A DNA stretch of 64,000 nt. Origin: Metaphire vulgaris. Taxonomy: Eukaryota > Annelida > Clitellata > Crassiclitellata > Megascolecidae. Within the stretch, counting starts at the first letter, position 1; every line of letters starts with the position of its first letter. Positions 11,586 through 24,258 of the stretch are shown piece after piece. The notes under the pieces are model-generated. The model saw only the letters and a program-made list of their open reading frames with translations, did no database searches and had not been told where the DNA came from. A program made the translations under genes and the position numbers. The DNA is taken from contig CM030836.1 in the NCBI GenBank assembly GCA_018105865.1, forward strand, positions 18,861,503 through 18,925,502, written 5' to 3'.

Positions 11586-12039
11586 CCTAGGATGTGAATT
11601 GCAGGTATGGCAGGTGTCATGGGCACCACTTGGAAGGGACGCAAAAACTGTGCTCTTGCTCTATTTCGGCGTAGTCAAACGAGAGGAAACTGAGAAAATC
11701 GAAGAATATAAATTTCTTACCCCGTTGCCGTGGGCGCCGAATATCCTAGGTACGCCCTTGGATCGCGGATTGTTGCGAATTGAACAGGGTAAAAAAATCC
11801 ATCCAAATCGACAGTGTTTTGGGCTGTAAACGTATTTTTCTATAGGCCTATACTTTTATACCAGTGAAAATCTACCGTACAGTATGTGTGATGTAATAAT
11901 ATTCTTATTAAAGTCCATCTTAAGCCTATATGTTTTTAAAGCTTTGGAGATTTTGACGTAGACACGAAAATAAGAAGAAATATAGGATTTAGAAGTTCGC
12001 CTCTACTTCTCAGCGCGATTTAAAGTGGCTTAGGAGGCA

Positions 12040-12215
12040 TTACTGCGCGTGTGAAAGCCGCTAGGGGCGCTAACGGGGCTCGAACCCTCTTCGCCAGCCT
12101 ACCGCTCTAGCGTGTAATCCACTCTGCCATCCTTCCGCCCCCAAAAGTTGCTGCCGCTGCCGGGACTTGAACCACGGACCTGAAGATTAACAGGCCACTG
12201 CTATACCACCGTTTT
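12040..12215 (-). ncRNA. Two tandem tRNA-like modules (possible SINE)
   Basis: On the minus strand two RNA polymerase III promoters occur one after the other. The first has A box TGGTATAGCAG and B box GGTTCAAGTCC (near 12205 to 12160). The second has A box TGGCAGAGTGG and B box GGTTCGAGCCC (near 12130 to 12080). All four fit the consensus TRGYNNARNNG and GWTCRANNC. The second also has 7-bp complementary ends (GGGGGCG with CGCCCCT), but extra bases between stem and arms spoil a standard cloverleaf. This looks like a dimeric tRNA-derived SINE or two decayed tRNA genes rather than working tRNAs. Confidence 0.5.
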
Positions 12216-12313
12216 TACTAAATCGGCGATAGAATTTTTAGAATTATTGTTTTTGACAGTAGACTATAGTGTGGACATGTCTACAGTTTGCTGACGTTGT
12301 GATAGTAAACGGG

Positions 12314-12490
12314 CAGGGATATTTCTAGGATTGTGAATTTGGGGGGTGTCGACCTCAAATTGGATGGGGGTCCGGAGCTAATTAGTATGCATTTTGTATG
12401 CACACCATTGTCGCATTACCAAATTTGCGGGGTGTCGACCTAAAATTGAGGGCTGTTGGAGGTGTTATGGGTGGTGTAGAAATATTCCTG
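12314..12490. mobile_element. hAT-type element, CAGGGATATTT family
   Basis: The left end CAGGGATATTTCTAGGATTG is well preserved and the right end is AGAAATATTCCTG. The flanks TAAACGGG and TAAAGGGG match at 7 of 8. The family phrase GGGGGGTGTCGACC is present. Confidence 0.78.
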
Positions 12491-13182
12491 TAAAGGGGGT
12501 TAAAAGACTTCAAAATTTCATTTGAAATTCAGACCAGCAGGATCAAATTTTGTTATTCTGAGTTAAAACCTTTTAAAACTAGGCCTACTGCCGTGCTATT
12601 CTATGTTTTTAATAATTAATTAATTAATTGACATTAATTAATTGATTAATTATCAAGAAATTCTTTTATGGGAAACAGATGGAATTCGATCCACGCGTTC
12701 ACTTGTTATCTGTGGAGTTATGATAAAACGTTAACCCTTTTGACGCTAGAAATCTATTCGTGTTCTGTATTTAGCTGTAAATTAATTTTTGTGACTTGCT
12801 GAAATTTTATGTCAACAAATTAAATATCTTGACGTTTGTGATACGAATAAATGAAATTCGACAGTCGTCTTAACAAGCAATGACAAGATTCTAAATATTT
12901 TAAAGACTTTTAAGTTCCTCTAGGGACACAATTTGTCAGCATAGAATCTAGTAGACCGTGTTCACAATATTGCTGAAATTCATAAAACAACGCACAGGTA
13001 GCCTATACGTTTGACATACAATCGCGCTAGACAAATAGTTACCTGCTTTCACATTCTCAAAAGGGTTGTCTGTGTTGTCATGCAGCTAATACCAAGACAA
13101 CGGGAAATTCCGTCACCATGGTAGCACCGACTTTAAAAAAAAATCCAACAAAATACTTCGTTCACGCTTGATTTGGGTGCGA

Positions 13183-13236
<54 letters not shown>

Positions 13237-13814
13237 GCTGATGTTTGCATACATTTCGAGATTTTTCTTGATAACATTCGGCAACAAAACGTACGTCAAT
13301 GGGCCCATGGCAGTTGCTACGCGTTCTGGTCGTTTCCTCATAGTCTGCATTCTGCCGTTCCCAGTCCGGTCGGTACTGATCTCTGGTACTGATCTGAACT
13401 TACGCGTGTGGATTTGCAGTACCACATGCAGCTGAAACGTACGGGTAGCTGTCTGTCAACCTAGCGAATAGAGCGGGCATTTTGTCCAATACGCTATACA
13501 AGCTATCTCGTTCGATAGTTAGCGGAGGCAGACCGTAGCGTTGCAAAGCTTATCTGTCACCATTGCCTTGCGTTTTGATGCTTTATGAAGTTTATGTTAT
13601 CAACAAAGGTTTTTGAAATGACTGCAAAGCACCATGGCGTATTATGACCGCTCGCCCTATATATCTGGGTAGCTGGAGATAAACTAATGTATGCCATGGC
13701 CATTACATGACAGTGGCGCCATAGAAGTGCATTGCCTGATTGATAGACTACTTTAAGGTGTCACCACAGACACAAAGAAACATTATCGCTGATAATTTAA
13801 ACATACGTTAGTAG

Positions 13815-13966
13815 CAGTGGCGGTTCCAGGAATAATTCTTGGTGGGGCGGATGAAAAAGAAATGAGAGAGAAAAGGTATTTCTTCTTAGTGTTTTGCCCA
13901 CTAAATGTTAAAAAACTCCGGTGGGGGGATGCATCCCCAGTCATCAACATGGTGTAACCGCCACTG
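13815..13966. mobile_element. hAT-type element, CAGTGGCGGTTCC family
   Basis: CAGTGGCGGTTCCAGGAAT and GTAACCGCCACTG enclose 152 bp, with a perfect 8-bp duplication GTTAGTAG. The family phrases TTCTTGGTGGGG and GGGGATGCATCCCCAGTCAT are both present. This is one of the cleanest copies. Confidence 0.88.
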
Positions 13967-14253
13967 GTTAGTAGCTCTAAATTTAGTTAAGATTAGTAGT
14001 TTGGTTTCTTCTACAGTACCTACTAGCTAAGACTATGCTTACGCTAATGGCTTCCAACTATCACCAATGCTTGAACGATTTAGTATACGGCATTTCCGGA
14101 ATAAAGACGGCATACAGAGTCGATAAGAGCAGTTCCTTCTTTCTTTCAGACACAGTCTATATTCGAAATTTAAACATATTAGTATCAGAAGCAATCTCTC
14201 AATGACTCGTGAACTTACTTAATTTTTAATTTATACATCGAATATAGACCTAC

Positions 14254-14315
<62 letters not shown>

Positions 14316-14826
14316 ACATGTTCTCATTCCCACAATGTCCGCCGTATTTTCACGCCTACAAAACGCAATAAGGGCACGTTTCTCGTTTTCATCTTTTTTC
14401 GAGACGCGATTTCGACACGGTAATTTTTTCGGACAACACTGTTTATGGGCTCAGCACAGATCTCTCCCGACCCCGCAATTCAACCCAGGAACTCTGCAAC
14501 AGTCCGAAGTGAGGAGTATAGGCCTAGTCACTCCGGGGAGGGGAGGGGGGGGTCAATATCGACCTGCGATTGAGCGAACGATTGATTGACAGAAGGAAGA
14601 GGCAGAGAATCCAATCAGTCCATAGGCCTAATGTGCTGGTTGTCACTCCTGAACTCCCCTCCCCCGGTGGAGGGTCATATCCTCCACCCGGTCACACCGT
14701 TTGTAGTATCAGGCTCCAAATTGCTTGTTGCATCTTCCTTCGGTCTCTCTATTTCTCTCTCTATCTATATATGTTTGTTCTCTCTGTCTGTGACTGTATC
14801 TTTGTCTGTTTCTCTGCCTGTCTATC

Positions 14827-14907
<81 letters not shown>

Positions 14908-15629
14908 GCACGACAATCTAATTCCGTGAGTCACTGTATTGCGTCGTGCAAATCAAGCATAATTTCCCATCCACTGTCACTCATTTCAATAACAATAACA
15001 GACAACAACAACAACAACAACAATATATATATAGTTATTTTCCTTTGCTAAACACTCACTATGAGCCATACACCGCTGTCTGTAGGCCGTGTACAGAGAT
15101 CCTAGCGCTGGTATTCGTACAAATTAATATGTTCTGAGGTAGCCTAATGTTACGACGGCTATGATTTATAATGTTGTTGTTATTATTGTTGTTGTTGTTG
15201 CTGCTGCTGTCTGTTACTGTTATTGAAATGAGTGACAGTCTGAGCGTGATCTCGGCAATTGTTGTACGATGACGAAAATTGCAAAAGTAAAAGCATGAAG
15301 AAATCGATGAAACTATGAGCGAGAAATCGGAGTTGCCTCGCAGCGTTTTTGGTAATAATCTCACTCACTGTTTTTACGACGCGGTTTAAATGCGGAGAAA
15401 AGTGCAAACGATTAGGAGTGCAACATTCGAACCGACATCAAAACCGATACAAAGTCCAGACAGAATCCGGCGCACACGATCCGACGGACATAAAAGTAAA
15501 CCGTGCGCAAAATAAACCAAGATTCAGTCCCAGATGTCTGTTTTTCCCGAAATCACAATTATCAAACGAGCATCATCACCACCACCACCACCCCTCCCCA
15601 AGCCGCAATCCTCGCCCACGTGGGGAACC

Positions 15630-15963
15630 CGGAAGTCTGTGCCCCTATTGAATGCCTGGCCCCAAGTTACTACTACATACCTATCAACAAATGGTTGGCC
15701 CCATGCTTAGAGTTGCCACATCAACGGCCCCCACTTGCCAAATCCTGGAGCCGCCACTGCCCCCATCCGCACCAGTGGCGGCTCCAGGATTTGGCAAGTG
15801 GGGAGCCGTTGGGGTGGCAACTTCTAATCATGGGGCAACCATTTGTTGTTAGGTATGTAGTATTAAGAGTATTAAGTATAGGTTCCAAACAGAGAGAAAC
15901 TGGAGAAGCAGGCACTCAATAGGGGGCACGGGCCCCCGGGCCTCTCCTGTGGAACCGCCACTG
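15630..15963. mobile_element. Head-to-head pair of CAGTGGCGGCTCC-family elements
   Basis: Two copies of one family lie in opposite orientation 13 bp apart. The right one (15773-15963) is complete: ends CAGTGGCGGCTCCAGG and GGAACCGCCACTG, flanks ATCCGCAC and ATCCCCAC (7 of 8). The left one ends with GGAGCCGCCACTG at 15759 and lacks a clear outer end. Together they form a long inverted repeat with a very short spacer. Confidence 0.75.
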
Positions 15964-16841
15964 ATCCCCACCCCACCCACCCCGGCCAGTTCGTTCATTA
16001 ATTTCGTTAGCATATCTTAGCTAGAACTCTATTAGTGCTAATTGGCTAGATTCTGTATAGAAAGTCATTTTACAGTCTTCTGAGAAAAGCACATTAGCGC
16101 CTATTTGGGGCTAAAACTCGATTTATCTGAAACGAGAATTTTACAACTAATTCAACTGGTTTTCGTTCTAATATTGATCGCAAACAAACAGCGTTGCACG
16201 CTGTTATTCAAAGCGCGCATGCGCGTGTTCCTACCGCGGATCGTTTTATCTTACGGGGCAGTATACTGGTCGGTACGGGGAAAAACAATTTTGCTATCAG
16301 GTCTATCGTGGTCTATATAGCTATAGTTGCGAGACTAGATGGCGCCTCGCTAAACAAAGACTCGTTATCAAAGAGGTACGGAAAGGCCCCGGAAGCTGCA
16401 TGGGCATTTGTCGCTTTCAGAATTCAGATCAGTCGTTGTTGATTTCAAAGAGCATCGGGAACCCAACGCCGCTTCGAGGCTGAAGAGACGCAGACCAGTT
16501 GTACTCACGGACTCACAGAAGGGCAAATACACTAGTGGATTGATGCGCAGAACTGCCTACTTACTTACTTACTTACTTACTCTTTGCCTATAGCCTGATA
16601 GTGAGTCTGCAGCGTAGAACAAGAACAAGACGCAATGTACAGTACGGTCCCGCGTGTTATGCTCTAATGTATTGTATGGTACTTGACAGGCCATAAACGT
16701 ACCTCGGATATAACGTAGGCCTACTACATTTTTGCAGTCTCGCTAAATACGTTATAACATTTAATGATTTTGATTTATTATGTATTACGGTAATAAAGTC
16801 TGATCGATTTAGTAGAGAGAACCAGGCTGCAGAAGAACGGT

Positions 16842-17030
16842 GGCGGCTCCAGGATTTGGCAAGTGGGGGTGGGGCTTTGGGATGGCAGCTTCTAAGCTTT
16901 GAGTCAGTTATTTTTCTTCATAAATCAGCACTTCTAGGAATAGTATCACTTTTGATTTAGGGGTGGGGGCAATGGGAGGCCATGCATTCAATATATAGGG
17001 GCAGCCTTACTGGCCCGTACTCTGCAGAAG
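16842..17030. mobile_element. Decayed CAGTGGCGGCTCC-family element
   Basis: The left end GGTGGCGGCTCCAGGATTTG and the family phrases GGCAAGTGGGG and CATTCAATATATAGGGG are recognisable. The right end is degraded, and no duplication could be confirmed. Confidence 0.5.
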
Positions 17031-17665
17031 CAGTCTCTAAAAACCCGTGCGTCTATCCGTCTGTGCGTTCGAGTGCATGGGCGGACAGCTGAGAATTCTT
17101 CTTATCGAATGCTCTTTCTGAGCGACGGACGAAGCCATCGGATCAAACATAAACATCCTGTCAATAAAGGAATAACAGTGACTTCAGAACGCAGTCGGCA
17201 CACTTGACGGTGTGTAGAGAGACTAGTCGTCTGCTTGTTCTTGTTCTTGTTCTTCTACTACGCTGTTTGCCGTCTTCTGGTAGCGGCTGGCCGGCGTTTG
17301 GCTGGCCGGGCCTGGTGGCGATCGATACCTCCCTTCGCCCGCCAGCCCGCCCGCCGGGTGTGCGCCACGGTGCGTGCATGGATATAGGTGTCGACCAGAC
17401 GGTCTCCGTGTTGACCGTGTACATGTCTGTTGGGTCGCAGACAGCCTTAATAAGCATGGATGCAATAAGTTTCTGACGAAACGGAATTCTGGTTTTTTTA
17501 TATTTTGTCATATTATAGGCCTACAATGGTTACAGTAGAATTGGGTGCGATGTTACTGAGATGCGTGTCAATAGAAAACGCCATATACGGAGTAAGCCAT
17601 ATGTCGTGTTTGTTTATAGACGTGCCCGTATCAAAGACTATGAGCATCTGTGTGTGTGTCCCCCT

Positions 17666-17698
<33 letters not shown>

Positions 17699-17848
17699 CT
17701 CCTTCTTTCTCAACCAGGCTTGCAAGTTGCAACCGGCAAGTTATACGAGTCAAAATAAACCTCAGCACTATAGGATACTAGATTTTTAGGGTACAACAGT
17801 GGTTCTCACACAGGGCAAACCCTCCTGGACCACTTTAAACCTTATTAC

Positions 17849-17905
<57 letters not shown>

Positions 17906-17908
17906 TAT

Positions 17909-17966
<58 letters not shown>

Positions 17967-17968
<2 letters not shown>

Positions 17969-18910
17969 GTGTTGCGCGGTAACGAAGTAAAAGTAACGCG
18001 TTACAATACTTAAGTACAATTCTGAGTACTGAGTACTGTAACGAAGTACACAACTTACCCAGTACTTTTTACTTGTAACGAAGTAAGTTTTTATTCAAAT
18101 ATTAGTACTTTTACTTCGTTACATTATGTCTTTCACGTTTCGTTACAAGTAAAATTTCTCATCGCCAAATTTCGAAACATTTACTGGAGTATCTGTTTAA
18201 TTCTTCACAACTTCCCGTGTTTAGTCGTACAGGGTTGACAATGACCAACAAACGTACACGCATGACTGACAGATTGTTTGAAAACTTGATCTTTCTTAGA
18301 CCTACATGCAATCACAGAGCCGCAGTTAGAGCAGTCAGCGTCCGGGGCAAGGTATAAATTCTGCGCCCCTAAATTCCGGTGATGGCCTTTTTTTGCTTAC
18401 CCGAGTTTTCACGGCAACGTACAACATACAAATTTTTAACCTGTGACAGTCTAAAAACCGGTGATGACCTTTTTTTACTTATCAACACTATTCTCACGCC
18501 GGAGGAAAGTGGTATGAAAAATTAAGGACTTAGTGTGCAAATTGCGCCTTCGAGGACGGCGCCCGGGACAGCTTGACCCTGCCCCCTAGCTACGGCTTTG
18601 TGAAACCAGCATTTGTGCTAATGCAGTTAATGGTGTAAATGTGTACGTGTTGACTGCTGAGACTTCTGCATGTTGCTTAAAAGTAGTAATAAAAATGTGA
18701 TTTAGCATGATAATGTGGAGTTGTTGATGATTCCGTCTGTCACGGTACTTTTTACTTTTTACTTAAAAAGTAACTTTTTGAGGAGTACTTTTTTACTTTT
18801 ACTTGAGTAACTATTTTTATAGGTACTTTTTACTTTTACCTAAGTAAAAAAATGACATAATACTTGTACTTTTACTTGAGTACTCAAACTCAGTACTTCA
18901 TACATCACTG
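17967..18910. mobile_element. 944-bp hAT-type element inside a (CTA)n array
   Basis: The left end is CAGTGTTGCGCGGTAACGAAG; the right part is a long inverse region of TACTTTTACTTGAGTA-type sequence ending ACATCACTG. (CTA)n lies on both sides and supplies an apparent 8-bp duplication CTACTACT, which is uninformative because the target is a repeat. The ends GTAACGAAGTAAAAGTAACG are like those of known hAT short elements. The interior has two reverse copies of the shared core near 18384 and 18464. No transposase frame is visible. Confidence 0.72.
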
Positions 18911-19043
18911 CTACTACTACTTCTACTACGACTGTTTTGTGGTCCCAGTACAAGTCATAGCCGTAGCTGAAAGAACAAAGAATCCAATCCAGTCGTCGGA
19001 TCTGGCGGGATTACGATTTCCTCCGCGCTCCTTTCATCCTGTA

Positions 19044-19104
<61 letters not shown>

Positions 19105-19652
19105 TGAACGAGACTTTTGATAGACCTGTTCACGCATGGCATCTCGTTTGGTAGAATGCCTTGCCTCAAAAAACACAATTATAATTATTTTGCCTACATC
19201 GATAAATAACTTGAATTTCTGAGCGGAATTAAATCGATTGTCGAATTATATTGCGCCAATATAGGCCTACTGCACACGCCATCTAGATGGTCATTGTCCA
19301 GAAGACAGTTGAAGGTCTTTGGAAGCGTACGAAACAAATAGACCTACTACGACTATACGCTTCCAAAGCGGGACAAGCAGGGCTTTGTCTCCAAGCTGTT
19401 TGCCCGCCTTCTTTTGGCGTTTTTCTCATTTAAAAACACATGTTTTCGGACAATGTCTATGATTGCTCAGTGAAAACTACGCGAATTGACACAGGAAACG
19501 ATGCAATATTTGATTACAATAAAGCGTTTACTCTTTACAGTTTACTTTCAATATTGTTCTTTCGTTGAATTTGGTACCGGCGTTGACAGGTTTACCGGTA
19601 AAGTTACCGCGCCTGTAACGAAGAGCTTTTTTTCGTACGGGATTCACCAGCT

Positions 19653-19713
<61 letters not shown>

Positions 19714-20576
19714 GCTTTGTTCCTGATGCGTGAAATGCATGGTCGTTTGTGGGTCCTTTCATCGTTTGACCGCACATCAAGCCCCTGAAACTATCTCGTC
19801 TCCGCTGATTATAACACGTCCTTAATTTTAACATGGATATTCTATGCACCTGTGTGGGCCATGAACGAATGAACAACGAACCGTAGCAACATCTATCTAT
19901 GAACGTGTACGGTCAACGGCATGAACTGTTCACATTCGTGAACACTGGCATACAGTAAAACGCCTAGTGACTAACACTCAATGAATAATGTTACCTTTAC
20001 GTGCTTTGAATTCTCAAACCGATCTCTAATCGACAAGGTACGCACCCAGAGCTTTCGGATACTCCTATCAAAATCAGCAATGTTACCGCCTATATTTATA
20101 AATAAACCGGTAGAAACTAGTAGGCGAAAAACGGCGGAAACTGATAGATACGACGAGAAAGAAAGGTAGCACGAAGACATATGTAATTGCTCTTGTTACG
20201 AACCATTGCGTTTCATAGTATATTCATGTCTGTATGCGTGCATGTCTCCGTAGATCAATATGTCGATAATTGCGCGAGACTTACCCACGTCTGCTCCCAC
20301 CCGCACCCCCACCCCACCCAGCTAGTTCCCGGGGCGTCCTTATGGCCTGCCTCGTCCAGCAGAGTATTTATTTTCCAGAGTCCTGGTTGGCTCGTAGTTG
20401 ATTTATTTAATGTGACACCATCAGTGTATCCACTCTGCTCTCGCTTTTCACGCAAATATATAGGCTTATGCATGTATAAAAATATGTATATAATACTATG
20501 TATATACATATATACACTGTGACCCGCAAAAAATGGAACCCTCTAGTAATAAATTTTAAATATTAAGACCTCATTT

Positions 20577-20661
<85 letters not shown>

Positions 20662-20679
20662 GCTACTGCTACTGCTGCC

Positions 20680-20719
<40 letters not shown>

Positions 20720-20829
20720 CCACTGCTGCTGCTGCTGCTGCTGCTGCCACTGCCACTGCCACTGCTGCTGCCACTGCTGCTGCCACCACCACTGCTGCTG
20801 CTGCTGCTGCTACTGCTACTACCACTACC

Positions 20830-20866
<37 letters not shown>

Positions 20867-21059
20867 TTATTATTATTACTACTACTACTGCTACTACTAC
20901 TACTACAGTTTGCTATAATTATTAATATAGTAAGTAGGCCTAATCTGTCTTGCTCTCATTCTGTTCTATTTCTGCGAACCTTTCGGTTTTTCGTCGACGT
21001 GTGTCCGCAGTTCTAATTTCTTTTTCCTATTGATTCTTTCATTGATCTTTGCGCGCGTT

Positions 21060-21398
21060 CGCCTCGCCGATGAGACGACGACCGTGACCGCCAAGTAAGT
21101 GGACGCCGAATCAAATGAACAGCCGACCGACCGACCGACCGCCGAAGAAACGTCTCTCCCTACTACGCTAAGCCATCCGCCGCCGGCCGGCCGGCGGGCG
21201 ACCGAGAGGCTCCCTCTCTTGCCAGGGGTTGTCGCCGCCGCCGCCGCCGCCCTCGCCGGGCGTAGACGGGCCAGACAACGCAGGACGCCAACGGCGGCGG
21301 CGGCGGCGGCGGCGGCGAGAGTAGAGCCGGTCGGGCGAACGGCCTTCACGGCGGCAGGCGTCGCTCTGATGTTAGCAGTCTCTCTATCCATCTCCACT

Positions 21399-21445
<47 letters not shown>

Positions 21446-21696
21446 GCCTCTGTCTCCCTCTCTCTCTCTGTCTCTCTCGTCCGTAAGGGCTTGGTGGTGC
21501 ACGTTCAACCCGAACTGTAGCATCGTTAGTATCGGTCGAAGAGACCGCGATGAACGACGAACGACGGGAATTATATTATTCCGGACCCGCGCACGGGGTC
21601 GTCACTGTACTACCACGAACAGGGGCCAAACAGGACCCCACGAGAAGGAGCGAGAAGACCCTGCTGCAGCTGTAAGCAGCTGTAACTGGGGCGCTT

Positions 21697-21747
<51 letters not shown>

Positions 21748-22249
21748 AAGAAAAAATTGGCGCTTTACGACGACGATTACGGGGGAGGACACGTTATAAA
21801 GGGAACTAACGACGAGCCGCTAGTTCGGTCGATGCTGCTGCGCGACCGAGGAGGACCCGGGCGCCGGCGTCTTCTCCGGCGACGGCGGCGGCCGAGCGCA
21901 CGGATCGCCGCCGCTGCCCGCCACGCGTCGGCGACATGTCTTCGACGGCGAACTCGACGACGATACGGACAACAAGAAGACGGTCGGCGTCTTAGTGGTG
22001 GGACCGCCGTCGCCGCTTACAGCAGGACCTAACCGCCCGTCCGCCCGCCCGCCCGCCGCAGTAGCAGCAGCAGCTGGGCCGAGAGGCGATCTTGCGTGCA
22101 CGTATCACGGATAGCGTTGTGCCGCCACACCGTCACCGTCGTCGTCGTCGTCGTCGTCGTTGCGTTCGTTGTGAATTAGTAAGTAAGCATGCTAAGGAGA
22201 AGGAGGAGAAGACACGCCGGCGGCCGATAGGTCCTGAGTTAAAAACAAT
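21060..22249 (+). promoter_or_regulatory. GC-rich upstream region of the NALF-type gene
   Basis: Base composition changes sharply to CpG- and CCG-rich from about 21060, with (CT)n at 21404-21436 and (GA)n at 21701-21743. Position just before the NALF-type start and CpG density suggest promoter plus 5' untranslated sequence. An in-frame TGA at 22235-22237 shows that coding does not extend upstream in that frame. No TATA box or transcription start could be assigned. Confidence 0.4.
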
Positions 22250-22381
22250 ATGTCATGTGGTGGCTGTCGAACGACAGCAAAGCACGCTGTTCACGCCGCC
22301 GTATCGTTCGAGGATGTTCACCCGCCGCCGCCGCCGCCAACCAGCGCCCCTCTGTCCGTCGATCCCTCTGGGACCGGCTCA

Positions 22382-22412
<31 letters not shown>

Positions 22413-22644
22413 GGTCGAGAGCGAGCCGGCCACCGACGACGACTACGACTACGGACGGTCTGACCCGGTCCGCTGGGTCGGTGGTCGTCTCGTCGTCGTC
22501 GGCGGCGGCGGCGCTGTTCCTCGGCGTCGTCTTAGTCGCGATGGTGCGATGCGAAGAGTCCATTGAGTCGTCCCTGGCCCGGCATTCCCCCTTCGCCAAC
22601 GCCGCCGCCGCCGCTGTGTCGACGAACCGGACGGACAGGAGGAT

Positions 22645-22687
<43 letters not shown>

Positions 22688-23689
22688 GAGGCACCGGCGT
22701 CGTCGTATTATCCCCGCTCCTCGTCGAACCGGAACGGACGCGTCAGACACCGACACCCCCCTATCATCGCCCATCATCGTCCGCCGCCGCCTTCGTACGA
22801 TCGTCGTCGTCGTCATCCCGCTGCTCAAGCCGCGCTCGCCGTCGTCATCGGCGACGGTGACGTCATCCGTGTTCCATCGTCGACGACGACGACGACGACG
22901 ACTGACGATGACGTCATCAGAGAAGAAAAGACTTCAAATTCAAATCTGCGTGATTCTTCTTCTTCCTCCTCCTCCTCCTCCTCTTCTTCGTCGTCCTCCT
23001 CCTTCGCTGAAATGATCGTGCTTCCCGTCGAAAAAACGCTCTCGAAATCCGGTTCCGGTTCCGGTTGCAGCCACCGCGGCGGCGGCGGCGACGACGACGA
23101 CTGCGCCGATCCGGCAAACGGTCTGCCCGCCCCTCTTCCTCCTCCTCCTCTGTCGGCGTCGGAAGAGGGATCCAATTTCACGCTGACCAGCGTCAGGCGG
23201 TCACGGTCGCGGTCACGGTCACGGTCACGCAGGAAGGAGAATCTAATAGGAAATACGGATTCGGACTCATCCAGCGCTGATGATGATGATGATGATGATG
23301 ATGCTGCTGATGATGCTGATGATGATGATTATGGCCGCCCATCTCATACGCCGTGCCTTAACCGCGACTCTGTCGCCGCCGTCGCCGCCTCCGTCGTATG
23401 TTCGACGCCGGAACAAGCTCACGATCGTCGCCGGAGGAGTTTTGCCTTCGGATTCTGCTCCCACCTTCGACTGACCGACGCCGTCGCCAACCGAACCGGC
23501 GACGGCGACCGGCGGCGGCGGTGCTGGCGAGAGGACGGCGCCAGCGAGGCCGAGTGCCGACGCTGCGTCGCCGAGCTGTACGCAAGGGACGACGAAGCGA
23601 AGGCGATGTACGACCGATTCGAAGAAGTCCTGTCGAAATTCGACTGCGAGGATCCGTACTCAACGACGTCCAATTGCTCGGTTTGCATG
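22250..23689 (+). CDS. NALF1: NALCN accessory factor (NALF/FAM155-like), exon 1
   Basis: NALF/FAM155 proteins (NLF-1 in nematodes) are endoplasmic-reticulum factors that fold, traffic and form part of the NALCN sodium-leak channel complex. This exon encodes residues 1-480. Residues 1-80 are Pro/Thr-rich. A hydrophobic segment AAAALFLGVVLVAMVRCEES (about 85-100) is the expected N-terminal signal-anchor. A long low-complexity stretch follows, with Ala, Ser, Asp and Arg-Ser runs. The conserved Cys-rich domain starts near residue 380 and includes CWREDGASEAECRRCVAELY and a helix ending FEEVLSKFDCED. The exon ends SNCSVCM at 23689, phase 0, donor GTAAAA. The start is set by an in-frame TGA at 22235-22237. 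Family assignment rests on the Cys pattern shared with exon 2. The disordered segment is unusually long, and the exact paralogue is not decided. Confidence 0.78.
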
Positions 23690-23699
23690 GTAAAACCAT

Positions 23700-23928
23700 T
23701 CATTCGTTCATTCATTCATTCATTCATTCATTCATTCATTTATTCATTCATCCGTTCATTCATTCATTCATTCATTCATTTATTTATTCATTCATTCGTT
23801 CATACATTCATTCGTTCGTTCGTTCGTTCATTACAATTGCTCGGATTGCAAGGTAAAACCATTAATTAATTAATTAATTCATTCATTCATTCATTCATTC
23901 ATTCACTCATTCATTCATTCATTCATTC
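23700..23928. repeat. (ATTC)n tetranucleotide array with a copied exon end
   Basis: ATTC repeats with ATTT and GTTC variants begin 11 bp after the exon 1 donor. They are interrupted at 23834-23863 by a near-copy (28 of 30) of the exon 1 end and its donor (23671-23700). A short ATTA run follows, then ATTC resumes. Confidence 0.9.
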
Positions 23929-24258
23929 ACAATATGGTCTTGCTGTGTAATCTTACTATTTGCCCCCTTGTGCTCTATTAGGCTTGCTTCTGTATTCTCC
24001 TTTTGTATATCTGCTTGTCTTTGCATCTACAAATCACATAACCTTGCAGTATAATACACTTTAATAATTGCCTCCTCAATCAGTTACTGTGCATACTGCC
24101 ATAATGATATTTTTCTATCAAATATAACGCTATAGTTTTATACTAATATACTGTAGAATGTGCGTCAAACGCTTTTCTGGATGTGGGTTCTGTGCAACCA
24201 TAGGTTTAAAATTGTATGGAAAAGTTCTGAAGCCCACCCCCCACCTCCACCCCCCATA

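Larger units (their letters stand above)
10733..21059. other. Intergenic region with repeats and transposons
   Basis: No protein gene is seen between the receptor and the NALF-type gene. The stretch holds a shared-core fragment near 10803, the elements listed separately from 11046 to 18910, a tRNA-like dimer (12040-12215), and microsatellites: (AT)n at 13186-13233, 14258-14311 and 19048-19101; CT-TA compound at 14831-14905; (GT)n at 17665-17697; (ATT)n-(CTA)n at 17842-17966; (CT)n at 19653-19709; and CTA/CTG mixed triplets at 20577-20908. Long open frames across these are repeat artefacts. Confidence 0.6.

Noticed and set aside
21099..22240. Open frames upstream of NALF exon 1
   Set aside because: They are Arg/Ala-rich products of CCG and CT repeats; the frame of exon 1 is closed by TGA at 22235-22237.
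23700..23869. Continuation of NALF exon 1 through FIHSFIHSF repeats
   Set aside because: This is the (ATTC)n array beyond a good donor, and the Cys-domain continues in frame in the exon at 48265.
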